DNA of 7,051 bases, taken from contig CAZXYF010000165.1 of NCBI GenBank assembly GCA_964644705.1, positions 1 through 7,051 of the forward strand, read 5' to 3'. A program made the position numbers and the translations under genes. This DNA is from CAZXYF01 sp964644705. Lineage in GTDB: Bacteria > Planctomycetota > Brocadiia > SM23-32. Under the pieces are notes generated by a model, which was given only the letters and a program-made list of their open reading frames with translations, did not search any database and was not told where the DNA came from. This document shows positions 6,251-7,051 of this stretch, in pieces (positions within the stretch are counted from its first letter, which is position 1; every line of letters starts with the position of its first letter).

Positions 6251-6982
6251 GTGATAGCTCGAGACAGCAGTGTTCCCTGTTACCGTCAGATGGCCAATAT
6301 CATCCGCGACAATATCCAATCTGGCATTTATACCAAAGGTGGCCGTATACCGGGCGAGATGGAACTGGCCAGTAAATATGACCTCAACCGCCATACCGTT
6401 CGCAAAGCCCTCGACCAGTTGGTCAACGAAGGCCTGATTTACAGATCACGGGGCAAAGGCACGTTTGTATCTTTCCCGAAAGTGCCGTATGAGATGACCC
6501 GTGATTCTTACTTCAGCCGATCGATCCGATCGGCTCAACGCCAGCCCCGGGCAGAGCTGCTGGATTCCAGAATTGAACTGCGGGATGACATGCCCGAGCA
6601 AATAGATCTGCCGGGATGCTCAAAGATCACCGTTCTTACCATTCTGCGGTCGATCGAAGATATCCCCGCCCAGCTAACCACCACTTACCTTTCGACCTGT
6701 CAGTTTCCCGATATAACGCAGTACATGGAAGACTCGTTCAGCCTTTACGACATCATGAGAAGTCACTACGATGTCAGCCCAATACGCGACGAGGTAAGAG
6801 TGGAATGCACTATGCCCGAACAGAACGACATGGAGGTGCTCCAGATGTCCGGACAGGTACCACTCCTGCTTATCGACTCACGCGCACAGGACAGCAATGG
6901 AGAAATTGTCGAAATAAGTAAGCACAGAAGCCGTGCCGACATGTATCGGCTTGTTTTCGACTTCAATGGGCTGAAACAATAA
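6251..6982 (+). CDS. GntR-family transcriptional regulator, HutC/PhnF-like (UTRA domain)
   Basis: A 243-residue DNA-binding regulator. The winged helix-turn-helix (about 8-76) has the GntR signatures PCYRQMANIIRDNIQSG, IPGEMELASKYDLNRHTVRKAL and GLIYRSRGKGTFV. The UTRA ligand domain (about 95-238) ends with SKHRSRADMYRLVFDF, the typical closing strand of HutC/FarR members. NRHTVRKALDQLV and SRADM recall PhnF, the phosphonate-operon regulator, but other HutC members share them and no phn gene is visible, so I do not assign the symbol. The start is GTG at 6251 with GGAG (6239-6242) 8 nt upstream; the next ATG (6290) would remove conserved residues. It is likely a ligand-responsive repressor of a nearby transport or catabolic operon, probably beyond the right edge, or of its own gene. 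Confidence 0.94.
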   Translation: MIARDSSVPCYRQMANIIRDNIQSGIYTKGGRIPGEMELASKYDLNRHTVRKALDQLVNEGLIYRSRGKGTFVSFPKVPYEMTRDSYFSRSIRSAQRQPRAELLDSRIELRDDMPEQIDLPGCSKITVLTILRSIEDIPAQLTTTYLSTCQFPDITQYMEDSFSLYDIMRSHYDVSPIRDEVRVECTMPEQNDMEVLQMSGQVPLLLIDSRAQDSNGEIVEISKHRSRADMYRLVFDFNGLKQ

Positions 6983-7006
6983 CCCAAATCACCGCTGGCT
7001 TTGTCC

Positions 7007-7047
7007 GCCTGCATCGGCTTATCTCCACTGGACAGGCCTGCTTCGGC
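7007..7047. repeat. Short direct repeat at the right edge
   Basis: GCCTGCATCGGC (7007-7018) and GCCTGCTTCGGC (7036-7047) match at 11 of 12 positions, 29 nt apart. They lie just after the GntR stop codon. The second copy sits inside a possible stem (GGAC 7030-7033 with GTCC 7048-7051) that the window edge cuts off, so it may be the left part of a terminator or of a longer intergenic repeat. Nothing more can be said from this window. Confidence 0.3.
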
Positions 7048-7051
7048 GTCC

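Overview
The window looks like a bacterial chromosome segment of roughly mid-50s % G+C (judged by eye). The mix of genes points to the PVC superphylum (Verrucomicrobiota, Kiritimatiellota, Lentisphaerota or Planctomycetota): an exported squalene-cyclase-fold repeat protein, an EboB-like TatD hydrolase, a PAS-less NtrB/NtrC-type two-component pair, a tiny lipoprotein and a GntR/UTRA regulator. This placement is an inference from gene content only; there is no rRNA or other phylogenetic marker here.

Layout. The left third is leftward. A secreted alpha/alpha-toroid (prenyltransferase/squalene-oxidase repeat) protein (2229-1042) is followed by a TatD-superfamily metal hydrolase (916-80). Between them is a 60-nt hairpin (961-1020) that may be a terminator or leader structure. 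A 605-nt divergent intergenic region (2230-2834) separates these genes from a rightward pair: a membrane sensor histidine kinase (2835-4301) and a sigma54-dependent NtrC-family response regulator (4298-5710), coupled by an ATGA overlap. After a 238-nt gap with no convincing gene comes a 78-residue putative lipoprotein (5949-6185), then a GntR/HutC-type regulator with a UTRA ligand domain (6251-6982). The last 69 nt hold only a short imperfect repeat. The first 79 nt hold nothing recognisable.

How the parts may work together. The kinase has two membrane segments around an extracytoplasmic sensor region of about 130 residues with no recognised domain. It should phosphorylate Asp60 of its partner, which carries all the sigma54-activator hallmarks. 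The divergent intergenic region contains a palindrome with the NtrC-type core GCAC-N7-GTGC, and weak -24/-12-like sequences lie on both sides of it. One reading is that the two-component system controls itself and/or the divergent toroid gene. This is a hypothesis with a modest sequence basis. The GntR regulator probably controls genes beyond the right edge; its fold resembles PhnF/HutC regulators, but no target gene is visible.

I found no mobile element, CRISPR array, tRNA or rRNA. The most interesting points are the possible two-sided enhancer region, the toroid protein that lacks cyclase catalytic residues, and the EboB-like hydrolase, whose ebo-cluster partners, if any, would lie off the left edge.
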